NCBI RefSeq assembly: GCF_011386835.1 | Contig: NC_088795.1 | Span: 103,352,434 to 103,416,433, forward strand | DNA: 64,000 nucleotides | Origin: Chrysemys picta bellii | Taxonomy: Eukaryota; Chordata; Testudines; Emydidae | Direction of reading: 5' to 3' | Part shown: positions 11,901 to 23,411 of the stretch, piece by piece | How positions within the stretch are numbered: position 1 is the stretch's first letter | How the letters are laid out: each line of letters opens with the position of its first letter | Made by a program: the position numbers and the translations under genes | The notes under the pieces: model-generated | Seen by the model: the letters and a program-made list of their open reading frames with translations, nothing else | The model's database searches: none | Told to the model about the DNA's origin: nothing

Positions 11901-12343
11901 TCCATATTCTGCTGGTCTCCTTTCTTCCTTGTATTAGGATCCTGAACTTGACCATTTCATGGTCACTGCCTCCCAGGTTCCCATCCACTTTTGCCTCCCC
12001 TACTAATTCTTCTCTGTTTGTGAGCAGCAGGTCAAGAAGAGCTCTGCCCCTAGTTGGTTCCTCCACCAGGAAATTGTCCCCTACACTTTCCAAAAACTTC
12101 CTGGATTGTCTGTGCACCGCTGTATTGCTCTCCCACAGATATCAGGATGATTGTAGTCTCCCATGCCTGCGATCTAGTAACTTCTGTTAGTTGCTGGAAG
12201 AAAGCCTTGTTCACCTCATCACCCTGGTCTGATGATCTATAGCTGACTCCCACCACAACATCATCCTTGTTGCTCACACTTCTAAACTTACTCAAGAGAC
12301 TCAGGTTTTTCTGCAGTTTCATACCAGAGTCCTGAGCAGTCAT
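8970..12343 (-). pseudogene. CR1 ORF2: endonuclease-reverse transcriptase, broken
   Basis: The minus-strand frames read in order: the end of the endonuclease (12050-12343, containing SVSNKDDVVVGVSYRSSDQ), the linker (11455-12117, including GRRPAWLNSEILADLKHKKE), RT start (11077-11274), RT fingers/palm (9707-10042, [20 protein letters not shown]), palm with [10 protein letters not shown] (FADD complement at 9511-9522) and the C-terminal region (8970-9308, [16 protein letters not shown]). ORF2 nicks target DNA and copies CR1 RNA in place. The frame shifts several times and is split by the solo LTR, so it is inactive. It covers about 75% of the usual ORF2 length. Confidence 0.85.
10025..11122 (+). 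mobile_element. solo LTR (1.1 kb) with 5-bp duplication GGCAC
   Basis: The unit starts TGTGACAGTG and ends CCCATCACA, so its termini are TGTGA/TCACA. It is flanked by GGCAC at 10020-10024 and 11123-11127. CR1 coding text (TTAAAGATGGGCAC then TACATTTGCC) rejoins exactly across it. AATAAA at 10820-10825 fits a plus-strand LTR polyadenylation signal. No internal retroviral genes are present, so it is probably a solo LTR left by recombination. A related copy is at 43123-44274. A 5-bp duplication fits ERV3-type or gypsy-type elements. Confidence 0.8.
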
Positions 12344-12512
12344 GTAGCTCCCCCACCTTTTCTGCCCTGTCTGTCCTTCCTGAACAGTTTATATCCATCC
12401 ATGACAGTGCTCCAGTCATGTGAGTTATCCCACCAAGTCTCTGTTATTCCAATCACATCATAATTCCTTGACAGTGCCAGGACTTCCAGTTACATGAACA
12501 ATAGTCTCAGAG

Positions 12513-13015
12513 CATGGAACCAAAAAGAATTAAGTCATCTGAAAAAAGAGGAGATGTGTTAAACTTGTAGCAACCCTTCAAAATACCAGTGCTATTTTAT
12601 TTACGGTTTGGACTCAAGTAATAGAAATTAAACATGGTTAATTGAGTACCAGGTGCAGTAAAGAATTGGTAATATAAGAAACTCCTTCAACTGGCTTTAG
12701 AGAAGATCCCATAATTGGTAATGACATCACTTGTTTGTTAAGGGGTCTAAAAAAATGAACTCTTGAAATGTTCATTGCTAATACCTGCCTGACCAAGTTG
12801 GAGCTGACCGATATGGATCTAAGCACCGCTGGCTTTAGCTCATTTGTAAGTATCTTGAACAAATGTTTATAAATTTCTTGTTATTCTTTGGATGTAGTAA
12901 ATTGTATATTATTTAGGCTTTTAAGGCATGTTTAGAGCTATTGTATAAATACCATTTTGGGATTTAATAAAGGAATTTATGATGAAATTAGTGTGATACT
13001 ACCCTGCATAAATAA
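12513..13015. other. unidentified insert between CR1 and gypsy RT
   Basis: CR1 homology stops near 12505 and gypsy RT homology begins near 13017. The 500 bp between matches neither. It contains TTTAATAAAGG near 12963, which could be a polyadenylation signal close to its right end. A second orphan piece, 8580-8656, lies on the other side of the CR1. The two may be halves of one older insertion, but I could not show this. Confidence 0.35.
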
Positions 13016-13016
13016 T

Positions 13017-14250
13017 ACATCCAACAGAGGAAGAGTATGGCTGTGTATGGACCCTAAGGATTTGAACAAACACATAAAAAGAGAACACTTCCACTTTCCT
13101 ATAAGAAGTGAATTGTTGTCTGATGGCAGGAGCCAAATTCTTCAGCAAATTAATGCATTGGCTGGATTTTAGCATATCCTCTTGGGCACACAGAGCTCCA
13201 AGATCTGCACTTTCAACACACCATTTAGCAGAGTCCTGCTTCCTAAGACTGGCTTTCCAAAGATGTTTGGCTCCAGAAGTATTTCAGTGTACAATGAGGC
13301 AGATGCTAGAGGGTGTAGCAGGTGAGAAAGTGTGCATTGATGACACAATAATTTGGGGCAGCACTGTCATTGAACATTAGGAATGACTGAGGAGAGTACT
13401 GGAAATTGTGAGAGCTAATAACCTTAAACTGAATAAGGCCATATGTCAGTTTCAAAGAACGGAATAATATACTTGGAAGAGAGACTGACCTTCAAGGGAA
13501 TCTAGCCCAATGAATCAAAGATTCAAGCAATACTGAACATGCTGAGACCTGAAGATAAAAAGAAAATTCAAAAACTGAATTATGGCAACAAGTTCATAGC
13601 TAACTATATAGCTCACACAACTCACCTAAGACATCTCCACAAGGGCACCAAATTGGCATGGATGCGAGAGGATGAAAGTGAGTTCAGATTTAAAGCACAT
13701 TCTGACATCACCTCCAATGCTGCAATTTTGATGCACTGAAAGACACCAAATTCTCCACAAGTGCCTCAAAATAAATAAATAAAAAAATAAAAAAAAGCCC
13801 GGGAGTGGTACTATTACATGGTCATAGTCCCATATGAATCTAAGTCACAGAGACAATGTACACACAAATTGAAAAAGAGAAATGAAGTCTGGGGTATGGA
13901 TGTACAAGCTTTCATGACTTCATGCCATAGCTTCAGACCAGAAACTGATTTGCAATACACAAAAAGGGGGCTGGAGAAGCACCACCACAAATACAGTGAC
14001 TACTATTGAAAATACAGAAGTATGATGTGACTTTGGATTCCCATCCTGGATGCCACTTAGGAATGGCAGGAACATTTTCAAGAGTGTATGCTCCATATGA
14101 CAATACACAGCCTGATGATCTGGAACAAGCAGTAAATATACATGTGAATGGGATAAAAGTGTCACATGCTGTATCTTTGGGCATATAGGATGAATTGAAG
14201 ACAGAAAAGATGAAATGCTGCAGGCAGTGATATAAGTGAAAAGTACAGGA
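13017..14250 (+). pseudogene. gypsy-like reverse transcriptase and RNase H remnant
   Basis: RT text resumes with GRVWLCMDPKDLNKHIKREH (13037 onward), a hallmark of vertebrate Ty3/gypsy RT. The active-site pair DD is encoded at 13339-13344 in CIDDTIIWG. RT thumb/connection text follows at 13539-13739 (LNYGNKFIANYIAHTTHLRH). RNase H text follows in changing frames at 13820-14190, ending with SRVYAPYDNTQPDDLEQ. There are at least four frame changes and several stops. The enzyme would copy element RNA into DNA. Only a C-terminal scrap of integrase (near 14500-14780) can be suspected after this. Confidence 0.7.
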
Positions 14251-14851
14251 GAAAAAAATCAACACTTCCCACATGCATACTCCTACTATAAAAATGAGTT
14301 TTCAGTGAACTCAGGAGTCCTCTAGAATATAAATTAGATCATAGTTCCCACATGATGAGGAGGAAAATATTAGAATAAATACACAAAAAAGCTGCTGCCT
14401 GTGCTATTTTTAGTGTGCTAGCTCAACAAGAGATAGTGTGAGTTTGTTTACTTGAGATGGGACTCTCACCAGATCTAAATGTAGACAAAACCGCATTCAG
14501 TGATCACAGATGAAGGCAAAATGTTACAAAGGAATCATAATCATCTGTTCAAGATACCTGACAACTTGGCTGAGACAAGTGAGGTGAGAACATACACGTT
14601 GAAAACGATTCACAAACTGACCCTGTTATTGATCATGAGACTGACCAGTTTTGTTCCTGACAATTACTTGACAAAAGAGGCATTTGCAATACAGCAGATA
14701 GGGAAGATTGCTGAAATGCCCCCAAAAACTGATCAAGACATGTTAGGATTGTGTTTAAACCACTCAAAGAGTTAAATCAGTTAGTGTATTTGTACTAGTT
14801 TGAACATTTATTTTAATAGTATTTTCATCAGGAAATTTTGAAAAGGGATGT

Positions 14852-14864
14852 AAAAAAAGGGAGA
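14852..14864 (+). other. polypurine tract
   Basis: AAAAAAAGGGAGA directly precedes the right LTR start TGTTCTATAGAG at 14865. This is the expected position for plus-strand DNA priming in an LTR retrotransposon. Confidence 0.6.
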
Positions 14865-15114
14865 TGTTCTATAGAGTGACTCCTTTAGGAAGTGTAGAGA
14901 TGCCATACTTCCTGTACACTCTAGATGAAGCCTTTGGTTTCCGGTGATATACATCCTGCTAGAAGCAGAAGCAAAGCAGCCCAGCCCAGAGCAATTGCAG
15001 ATTGCAGCCACACATGATAGTAGACAGTTTTGTTGCCTCATTGCTGTACATAGTCCCTGTTCATAACAAAAGGGCTTATCTTGAAACTGCTTTGCTTGTC
15101 ATAAAAATATTACA
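14865..15114 (+). repeat. 3' LTR of the gypsy-like element
   Basis: Collinear with 6740-6986: TGTTCTATAGA, AAGTGTAGAGATGCCATAC, CTGTACACTCTAGATG, CTGTTCATAACAAAAG and CATAAAAATATTACA. The two LTRs differ clearly by substitutions and small gaps, which indicates an old insertion. Confidence 0.7.
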
Positions 15115-15550
15115 ATTCAGCCTCGGCCATAGAGCATAACATGGGCATGAAGAGCCCATACTACAGCTCCCATGAGGCACAGTGGCAGGTCTGGAAGCTG
15201 TGTTTTAATGTTGAGCTGACCTGAAACTAAACATATTCTATTTTCTTAGGGGAAAACTGGGTGGGCTGGCTTGTGCTATAGGCATTGCCATGGGGTGGCT
15301 GAACTGCACAGATTCACTAATCCAAAATCTAGTATAGTTCTCTAGACCATGACTTTTAGTAGTATTAAAGCTTGTGTAGGAAGAATGGATTTTTCTCCTC
15401 AGCTGTCAATAGTATGGCTTAATCATGTGCGTATAGTCAAATTATTTGGTCTTTGTCACAGAATTTGGCCCTGAAGCCAAATTCTGTCCTTGGATCTGTG
15501 TGCAGTGTTCCTGCTTACAAATCTGATGACTTAAATGGAAGCTGTGTATT
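15115..15550. other. non-coding stretch, no gene seen
   Basis: Flank of the gypsy element. ACTACAGCTCCCATGAGGCA near 15160 resembles common non-autonomous DNA transposon text, and a diverged inverted form lies just left of the 5' LTR (about 6700-6738). The gypsy element may therefore have landed in such a repeat. Confidence 0.35.
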
Positions 15551-15900
15551 AGAGGTGGGTGAAATTTTTCATGCAAACATTTTTTTTCACCAAAAAATGC
15601 AGTTTCAGGTCAACCAGAACTATTTGAATATTTGATGAATAGTTTCAGACAAAAAACAGATTTTCCCCAAAAATATCAGAAACTTTTATTTTGACATTTC
15701 TGAAATGAAACACTATGACTTTTCATTCTGGAAAGATGTTTCCTTTCAGAATTTACCTAATTGTTTTGATAAAAATGTTTTTTTAAATCCTCCAAAACAA
15801 ATAAAATGAAGAAAAAATAATTATGGATCAAACAAATGTTTCATTTCATCCAAAACTTTTTTTGTTGTTGTTTTCATTTTGACCACCAAACCAAAAAAGA
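15551..15900. repeat. AT-rich interspersed repeat of the 'GAAAATTTT' type
   Basis: Starts ATTAGAGGTGGGTGAAATTT and continues with alternating TTTC/GAAA blocks. A second copy at 61926-62335 begins ATTAGAGGTAGTTCCATTCC and has the same style of body. It is probably a non-autonomous DNA element, with approximate ends. Confidence 0.4.
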
Positions 15901-16624
15901 AGCTTATTCATCTAGCCCAACTGTTTACACATCCCAAGATAGAATTTTGTGTATTTACATTTGCAGACGCATATGTAAATGTCTTGTTTCTTTTCCCTCT
16001 AGGACACAAGGAAAAACTCTGGAGATTAAGAGTTAAGAGTTCTGCCTCTACAGAAAATTTGGCGGAGATCCAAGTTTACAGAAGGCTACAAGTAAAATTA
16101 TGTTGGGTGGCCTCATTTTAGCCTTCATTTGTGGGGCACCTCACAAAATTTGGCAGTTTCTGCTTGGGAGGCTCAAAACTAGAATTACAGGGATGGTGCA
16201 GCATCACTGGACTTGAGGTACATTGGCAGAAATCTGTGGAACAGGAAGTTTGCCTAAAACCTGATAAGAGTATTTCCCTTTCGAGAGAGCACTATTAATC
16301 TCAATTTTGTGGGCACTAACTTTACTCTAACAATGTAACTTTAGGCTTATCATTTATATGTATGTTATGTATGGAGTTGATTCTATAGATTCAGCAGATT
16401 GTGGTTATGAGAAGAAGAAAATTGTTCAGGGACCCAAAAAAGTGTTGAGAAACAACACAAAGAGCTCATGTACTATACTAATATATTATAAATGCTATTT
16501 TGTTAAGCAATTAAGTCACTGGGAGAATTATTTAAAACTCCCTTTAAATATATGCAAGGAGTTAGCACTATTATCTTTGTATACTAAATAAATAAATAAG
16601 GAAATCCAATCATAAAGGAGGATG

Positions 16625-16880
16625 GTCTAGGTGGACTTTAGTTTACAGGTCTGTCACATACTTTCTGTGGGAAAGTTCTTTAATCTCTTTGGTATCTCTG
16701 TTCACTCTATAACATTGGGGTATATTATTTTCTTACACCCGTTGTCTGCCTTGTTTGCTTAGATTGCAATTCTTCAGACAAAGGATGTTTATTGCTGTGT
16801 GTATGTAAAGCGCCTACTGCAACTGCAACAGGACCTTGATCTTGGTTGAGGCCCATAGGTGCTATGTAATACTGGCTATC
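16625..16880 (+). repeat. CORE-SINE / MIR-like element with L2-type tail
   Basis: Order of blocks: CTGTGGGAAAGTTCTTTAATCTCT (MIR-like core flank), GTCTGCCTTGTTTGCTTAGATTG, then TATGTAAAGCGCCTA and GGTGCTATGTAATAC. This order is that of old amniote SINEs that share a 3' end with L2 LINEs. The copy is diverged. Confidence 0.6.
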
Positions 16881-17616
16881 TCTATGATCACTCATCAGTA
16901 ATTACTCAGCTGCCACAGTGCTTAGCACCTCCAAGGGCTATGAGCCACTAGTGCAGCCTCTGATCACTCTCAGCACTTAGGTTTTAGATCAAAATACTAT
17001 GCAAACCAAACTATTATGTTAGAGAATTTCATGTAGTGCTCTTCTGTGTTGTCTTAGAAACAGCCATGAAAATATACAATATGCAACATTACTTGCATAC
17101 ATAATCCTACTGAGTGTGTAAGAGTTTTGGAGGAAATTAATACGGCTGAATTTTCAGTAAAGCAATGTGAAAAAGCTGCATAGAAATGAAAAAAAAATAA
17201 TGGAAAATAGAGGGATTTTTTAACATTTCATTGAAAAATTGAAAATGGCTTGTTTTCTAATGCAACACTGTTTTTTTCACATGATTTGGATGCAAAAATA
17301 GCAATTTTGTTATAAATTCAAATTAAAGTAAACTTGGGGCTTGTAAATTGGAGCAAAATGAATTGGGATAATGTCACAAAACAAACATTTTGAATTTCTC
17401 ACAGATCTAATGATAGGAAATACTAATAGCTAAGATTATTTCCATTATATAATCTCTGGATTTTTTTTAAAGAATATGATACTGCATGAGCTCACTTACT
17501 CAGCACTTCAGTCAAGGAGCTTGATGTTAATGTATCTGTTCTAAGTAGCAGGCACTACACTTTGTAATAAATATTTTCAGGGCGAGGCTTGTAGGGTGAG
17601 CTTATTATTCTTATGC

Positions 17617-17702
17617 ACGAATCCTACAAACACGTGCTTACTTAATAGAACTACTCATGGCAGTAAAGTTAAGTACATGAGTGTTTGCAGGATCAGGACC
17701 TA
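17617..17702. mobile_element. short palindromic MITE, second copy
   Basis: GAATCCTACAAACACGTGCTTA and TACATGAGTGTTTGCAGGATC form the inverted arms around TAGAACTACTCATGG. Same family as 1481-1585. Confidence 0.6.
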
Positions 17703-19149
17703 ATGTGTGGAATGTATTGATTCATGCAAGTAGATTCATAAGGAATTTTCAAAGATTCCTAAAGAGCAGGCTAGGAAAACATTTAGGAGATATACAAGTA
17801 TAATTGAAAGTGGATTAATTTAAATATGCACGGAAATAGAGTAGGAGACGAGGCCAACTTCTATTCAAACTAACTCCACTGAGAGTGGTGTAAATGAGAG
17901 AGGAGTTTGGCCAGTACTGTACATGCTATTTTTGCATTACCTTTTAGTCAGTAGTTATATTTTCATGTTTTTCTTATCTGCTACTACCCACAGCCACCAC
18001 TACTGTTCAATACAAATTGTGTGTTTAAAAACTATGTAAGGGAGCTTTTTTCATATATAGTACACATTTAATCAAAATTATGAAATTGCTTTAAGAAGTG
18101 TGATTTTGCAAATTAAATTATACAGATTATACAGATTTTACTCAGAGATGAATATTTCTTTATACAAAAATGACAAGCTACCAGTTTATTTAAGTGGGAA
18201 AAGCTTATTATGGAGTACTGAAACAGCAAAAAATTATGTAGGCTAGGTGAAATTAATCAGAACCATATGTTCATTGTATAGTATTCCCAGAAGAAATCCT
18301 TTATGGCTCATAATAATAAGTTTTAAAAAATATTATGTGTTTCACCCAGGGAACATAATCAAGATTAATTGAACTCAGCAAACCTGAGTTTATAGTGTGC
18401 TTTAGTTAAATTTAAATAAAAATTTCAAAGGAACTTCCTCCACTGGATTCAAGATATATCCAAAGGAAAGAAAAGGCTTGGATAATTAGTGATATCAAAT
18501 GAACTGTCACAAAATGACAGAAATTCACCAAGTGTTGAAAACTTTTGTGAGGCACTTTGTACTCGTTATCCCTGGGCTATGGGTATGGGAAGCCTGCATG
18601 AAGCTATGCATGGGGGTTCTCTACAACTCCTGAACATCACACTGAGACTCCTTGCTTGACCTGAATAGACTCATAAGCCAGGTCCTTTGGAAATGGGACA
18701 AACCATTGGATATGATCTGTTGTTACAAAAATCTTTTCTCAGTGTGCACGGAGGGTCTGCACCTGTTGTTGCAGTGAATAGAATGAATCAGTGACTGTGA
18801 AGGGCAGTGTAACCAATTCAGATTTTTTGGGGAAAAGGGGATAAATTTCTGGTTCCCCATGATTTGCTCCCCCTCTTCCCCAACAGTGACCCCATTCCAG
18901 GCTCCACTAATCCTCTCCCCCATAATCCTGTAGGGACTCCAGGTCTCCCTCAGCTGGGGAGTGTCCCCTCTACCTCAGCCACACAGTGCATGAGCCGGTT
19001 CCACCAGGTGTTTCAGTGGACACAGCAGCAAAATGAGAAAAGATACATGGATGGAGTTACGTGACAGGCCACAACTTTTATTAAACTTTAATACAGTGGA
19101 GGGGTGCTATTCACCCATACTCTCCTATACCAGCTGTTGCTGGCTTAAA
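17703..19149. other. non-coding stretch, no gene seen
   Basis: AT-rich to about 18.5 kb, then becoming GC-richer. TTTTATTAAACTTTAATACAG near 19075 looks like part of a repeat, but I cannot name it. No coding sequence was recognised. Confidence 0.45.
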
Positions 19150-19690
19150 GGCCCCGAGGGGGCAACAGCGGGGTTCGTTGCCCGCTGTGCGTCGCACCAA
19201 TAGACACACCAGGGGTGGAGAAGCAAACCAACTTTATTCAAGAGCTCTGAATAGGCACTAGGAGACCAACATGTCTCAAATCAAGCGCAGCAAATACAAG
19301 CAAGTTTTCCCTTTTATATTCCAAGCAGTTTCTGTAAGCTTTTGTTCTGTTACTCCCTCTTACCCCACCTACCCCTCCCTCCTCGAGCAGTTACAGCAGG
19401 TACACATTGTGGCTTATTAGAACATTTCCCATTTGTATGCTTATCTTCGACCTTCGCAGGCTAAGACGTAGAGGCTTCTCCCCTCCTCCTTCCTTATCTC
19501 TACTGTGTTTGTGAGCGAAACTACAGCTGTCTGCTAGAAAAGCTGACCCTTACATTTCTGCTTCAGCCTGCTTCAGCATGTAAGCAGTTAGCATAGAAGT
19601 AGGTGAAAGTTCACAAGATGGAGTCACTGTGGTTCACTTAGACCCAGAGCGCAGGAGTTTCATCAGCACTTATGGCCTTCCACTCCCCTG
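19150..19690 (-). mobile_element. probable retroviral-type LTR, minus strand
   Basis: Read on the minus strand there is a TATA box (complement of CCTTTTATATTCC at 19310-19322). About 80 bp downstream is AATAAA (complement at 19233-19238), followed by a U5-like tail. That spacing is what is expected for promoter, short R region and U5 of an ERV LTR. No linked gag, pol or env was found. The exact ends are uncertain, and a short inverted repeat (CAACAGCGGGG and CCCGCTGTG) lies at the U5 side. Confidence 0.5.
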
Positions 19691-21400
19691 AGTTACCTGG
19701 TAGCCATGCCTAGTGACACCAACACAGCCATTTAATTGGTTCCAGTGCAAGAGTTACAGGGGTACCTTACCATATAATCCACAACGTGGGGTAGGGTCTT
19801 CTCAGCCTACTTCCCAGTACTCAGCTCTCTCCCACTGTGAGGGGGACAAACCATGCAGTAGGGTGGGGACCTTAGCCTGTGAGGGCCACAAGGTCAGATA
19901 TTGGGCCACAAAGGCCACAAATTTTCACCCTAACGCATGAGCCCAAGGCCTATCACTGAAATCTCAGGTCTTTTACCTCTGTGAGCTGTTCATTTTATTT
20001 TCTTAACCACACTGGAAACTGGCCACAAGTTGTAACAAATAAAAAACTCCACGCCAGTAACTCAGTTAAGTACTAAGCACATTCCTACTTAACCTCCTGT
20101 GGCTTGAAAGTGCTGTAAGAAGGGCAAAAAATGCCCTGGTCCTCCACCAATTGGCCAATGGGGGAAAAATATCTTCCTAAGCCCCTAAACAAGGAATCAG
20201 CTAGACCCACAGCATCTCTCAGGCCAGGTTTCCATTCCTATTTCAGGTGGGTAGGGTGGGCCACTGAAACAGATCTAAAGAAGATCCACATTACCTCCAT
20301 ACTGGGTTAAATCCTGGAATCTGGGGAATGCTGGCCCATTAGCACTCCTCTCCTCAAGCTGGCCAATGGATGCCAGAGACGCCCATGGGGAGGAGCTACC
20401 TATCATCCCTTGGTAGTGTCTCCCTCCCTTGCTACTGGGATTGTCCCCCTTTCATCACTGGCCCCATCAATTTTCCCCACCTGTTGCTGTGGGTGGGTGG
20501 CATTTCAGTTCTCAGAGAACTCCCCTGCACTACACCATACAGGTACTGACTCCCCATGTGCCAAGTCACAACACCAGTTGGCCCAGCTGCCCCTCTATCT
20601 GGAAGGAGGGGTGGCCAGGCCAAAATTGAGTGGCATTGTGACCCCATGCTCAAGGTCACAATGCAACTTACTGAAATTTCAAATTTTAGTGGGTTTGCAA
20701 CCATGCAGCTGGAACAATAATCTGGATTGCTCTGGTTGCTGCCATAATGATTAAAAAGGGACAGACCATGCCAACCCCCACCCTCAACCAGCTCCGTCTC
20801 TTATGGAACTTTGAATAAGCGCACAAACCTTGGTGTAGGGGAAGTAGGCATTCACGATCCTGCCCTGCCTAGGTGGCTCCACTGACACAGGACCTAAGTA
20901 GTAGCCCTGAGACTTGCCCGTGGGCTGGATGAGGTGGCAGAATCCTTGCCTCTGCAGAGTTTATTGCAGAAAGCCCCAAAACTTGATCTTTGTGGAAACA
21001 TGAATTATGGGGATTAATTTCACCTGTAAACGTTAGGGTCCAGGTTGTAACTCTACAGCCCAGTCCAAGTAAGGGACCACACATAGTTGTGCTGGTCCAG
21101 GAGCAGAGCGGAAACCAGATTGTGACTACTAGAGTTCCTGCTTCCCCTTTATTGAAGGGAGGAAATAAATTACATTAGCTTTTTTGCTGGCACAGATGAC
21201 TTCCCTCTCTGCACCAGCTCTGGTCATGAGACAGCACATTGGAATGGTGGAGCCAAAATTCCAACCACTTTCATCACACCTGCACGGGATGGGGGGAGAG
21301 GGGGAGGAGGTGTCCAGGACAGTGACAGCTGCTCTCCCTCTCCCCATGCAGACTTCAGCAATACAAGGAGCCTGAACAAAGGTGTGAGGGGTTTCCTTAT
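19691..21400. other. GC-richer block, unidentified, possibly an old element
   Basis: Composition is clearly less AT-rich than the flanks. Several open frames of 60-114 codons occur, but none shows a domain I know. Text such as GGCCACAAGGTCAGATATTG and CCAATTGGCCAATGGGGG suggests LTR or retroelement non-coding sequence. I cannot classify it. Confidence 0.3.
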
Positions 21401-22447
21401 GGTCCCTTATTCACCTGCATGTGCACACAGAAGGGCTCATAACTGAGCCCAAAATGAACTGCTTCTGCAGAGTCTGGACACCTGCAACCCTGTTGGGGTT
21501 GCTTGCTTGTATCCAAGGTGGATATGACACAAGTGACCCACTGCTTACCTGATAATTTGTGCTATTCTCTGATGTCGTATCTAATTTGAAAATCACTGTA
21601 TCTTTTTCTCCTCCCAATTACACTGGTGAAAATAAGGAGTCACTTTGTCGAAACCACTGATGGAAAGGAGATTTCACCCTCAGATGGCTCCACTCTCAGG
21701 TGGAAAATTTACACAGAAGAATAGCCCAGATCTCATGTAGCAAAATTATTCACTGTACCTTCCATCATTGTTCAAAGCCTCAATTCAAAGTTTCAGAAGG
21801 ATGGACTAACTGCAGTACCTGTTTGTAAGCATATATACAAATGAGAAAAAAAGTGACAAAATGTTTGATGAACTTGAAGATGAAATGATGTAAAGAGAGG
21901 AGGATACAGAAGGTGTCATTTTGAGGCACAGAGTGATTTAATGCTAAAGGAAAATCCACCTTCACATTTCACAGGGTGAGAAATTTTAATTAGGATATAT
22001 TTTAATAATTCAAGCTTGTACAATATAACACTAGATTCTTTTTTATCCTGACCTTTTTATATTGTTTTTCTTTCCTTACACTGTACCTTATACCAGCCGG
22101 TGGGAATTACCTTTTTTCTTTCTCCCGCCATCTAATTTAGATTCTACAGAAAAATAAAATAAAACCAGAGGGGATAGGCTTTTAAAATGTATTGGCAGGG
22201 GACCAAGGTGAAATCTCTTAGGACCAGACTCAGCCACCATGCTTTTAACTGTGTTGAAACAGAGCTGTATTTGGCCCTATAGAATCTCAAAATGGGAGGA
22301 GGAAGGGAAGGCTTATTAACTGAACTAATCTATCTCCCTGTCAGAGTGGGATAGTTCTGAAATAGTGTTTTGTCCATTCTAGTTTTAAATGTACCAATTG
22401 ATAGGTCTCCTAATAGACTAATAGATTTCACTGTCAATGAGTTTTCC
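21401..22447. other. non-coding stretch, no gene seen
   Basis: No open frame, transposon end or RNA gene was recognised. Confidence 0.5.
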
Positions 22448-22590
22448 TGAGACAACGTGGGATGAGGTAATATCTTTTATTGGACCAACTTGTGTTGGTG
22501 AAAGAGACAAGCTTTCAATCTACGTAGAGCTCTTCTTCAGGTCCTTCTAATATCTTGTAATATCCCACAACCAGGATGGCTACGACAGCA
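22448..22590. repeat. fold-back-type retroelement end, GAGGTAATAT family
   Basis: GATGAGGTAATATCTTTTATTGG, AAGAGACAAGCTTTC, AGAGCTCTTCTTCAGG and ATGGCTACGAC occur in order. A fuller, inverted-duplicated copy is at 45757-45950. The layout (body, small hairpin, then a 'GGCTAC' head) parallels the Penelope-type units at 5508 and 59530, so it may be another subfamily. Confidence 0.5.
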
Positions 22591-23194
22591 GGGCAAACAA
22601 AAAGTTTTCCTGATTTTCAACCTCTGTTTACCCTTTTATAATTCCATAGCATGAATCCTAGTTATACCTCCTTTTATGATGCTAACACCTTCACTGGTGT
22701 TAATACTCTTCAAATATTATTTGACTGATACCTTACATATTTGCTACCCAAACTTTATGTATTTAAGTTTTTTATTCTTTCCCTCTAAATCAATGCCTTT
22801 AGCTCCTTAACCATTTCTTACTTTTCTTTGCACTTCTTCCTTCCATTTTTTCCCCAGTATATTTCTGGCAATTACAAGCCAGATCTGAACTCCATATTCC
22901 AGTGATGTTAAATATTGTTCCATCAGTTCACCAATCCTGATTCTGAACACCATGATGTCTACTGCATCTTTTGTTTATTGTATCATTGTATGTTTTTTCT
23001 CCTCTACTTTGCCTTCCAATGTAGTATTGAAGCACTGACCAGGTAATTTAGAACTGCTTAGTATTTTCTAAAGTGGACATCCTAAAGATTCTGTTCAACC
23101 CCTCCCCCGCCCACCACCCCCCCAGGGGATTTTCCACATTCCATACCAATGTTTCTCTGTCATTTGTTAATTACAGGAAAACTTCGGTAAATAA

Positions 23195-23411
23195 CAGGTT
23201 TCAGAGTAGCAGCCGTGTTAGTCTGTATCCGCAAAAAGAACAGGAGTACTTGAGGCACCTTAGAGACTAACACATTTATTTGAGCATAAGCTTTTGTGGG
23301 CTACACCCCACTTCTTTAGTTGCATCCGAAGAAGTGGGCTGTAGCCCACGAAAGCTTATGCTCAAATAAATTTGTTAGTCTCTTAGGTGCCACAAATACT
23401 CCTGTTCTTTT
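23195..23411. mobile_element. Penelope-type fold-back insertion with 12-bp target duplication
   Basis: TTCGGTAAATAA occurs at 23183-23194 and 23412-23423. The insert begins CAGGTTTCAGAGTAGCAGCC and contains two inverted arms around TTTAGTTGCATCC. It has the same head, arm order and truncation point (CCTGTTCTTTT) as 5508-5725, but its arms differ at several positions, so it is older. Confidence 0.75.

Larger units (their letters stand above)
8657..12505 (-). mobile_element. CR1 LINE, minus strand, inserted into the gypsy element
   Basis: On the minus strand a nearly continuous CR1 body runs from about 12505 (endonuclease) to its 3' end at 8657 (complement of TCATAGACTATCAGGGTTGG). Without the inserted LTR (10025-11122) it is about 2.75 kb, so the 5' end with ORF1 is missing, as is usual for CR1. 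Sequence on both sides of the solo LTR joins smoothly across the duplicated GGCAC. The copy is much better preserved than the CR1 at 4.2 kb. Confidence 0.9.
6740..15114 (+). mobile_element. Ty3/gypsy-like LTR retrotransposon, degenerate and multiply interrupted
   Basis: Two related repeats of about 250 bp (6740-6986 and 14865-15114) bracket gag, protease, reverse transcriptase and RNase H remnants in the usual order, all on the plus strand. A polypurine tract (14852-14864) precedes the right LTR. The element is broken by a small inverted-repeat insertion in gag (7103-7271), a CR1 (8657 to about 12505) containing a solo LTR, and an unidentified piece (about 12513-13015). Most of integrase is missing. 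Target duplications are not obvious, so the outer ends could be off by a few bases. Confidence 0.75.

Noticed and set aside
15879..16121. 80-codon plus-strand frame as a host exon
   Set aside because: No splice signals or family similarity recognised, and it begins inside an AT-rich repeat.
20410..20754. 114-codon open frame in the GC-richer block
   Set aside because: High GC lengthens chance frames. Composition is unlike a protein family and competing frames exist on both strands.
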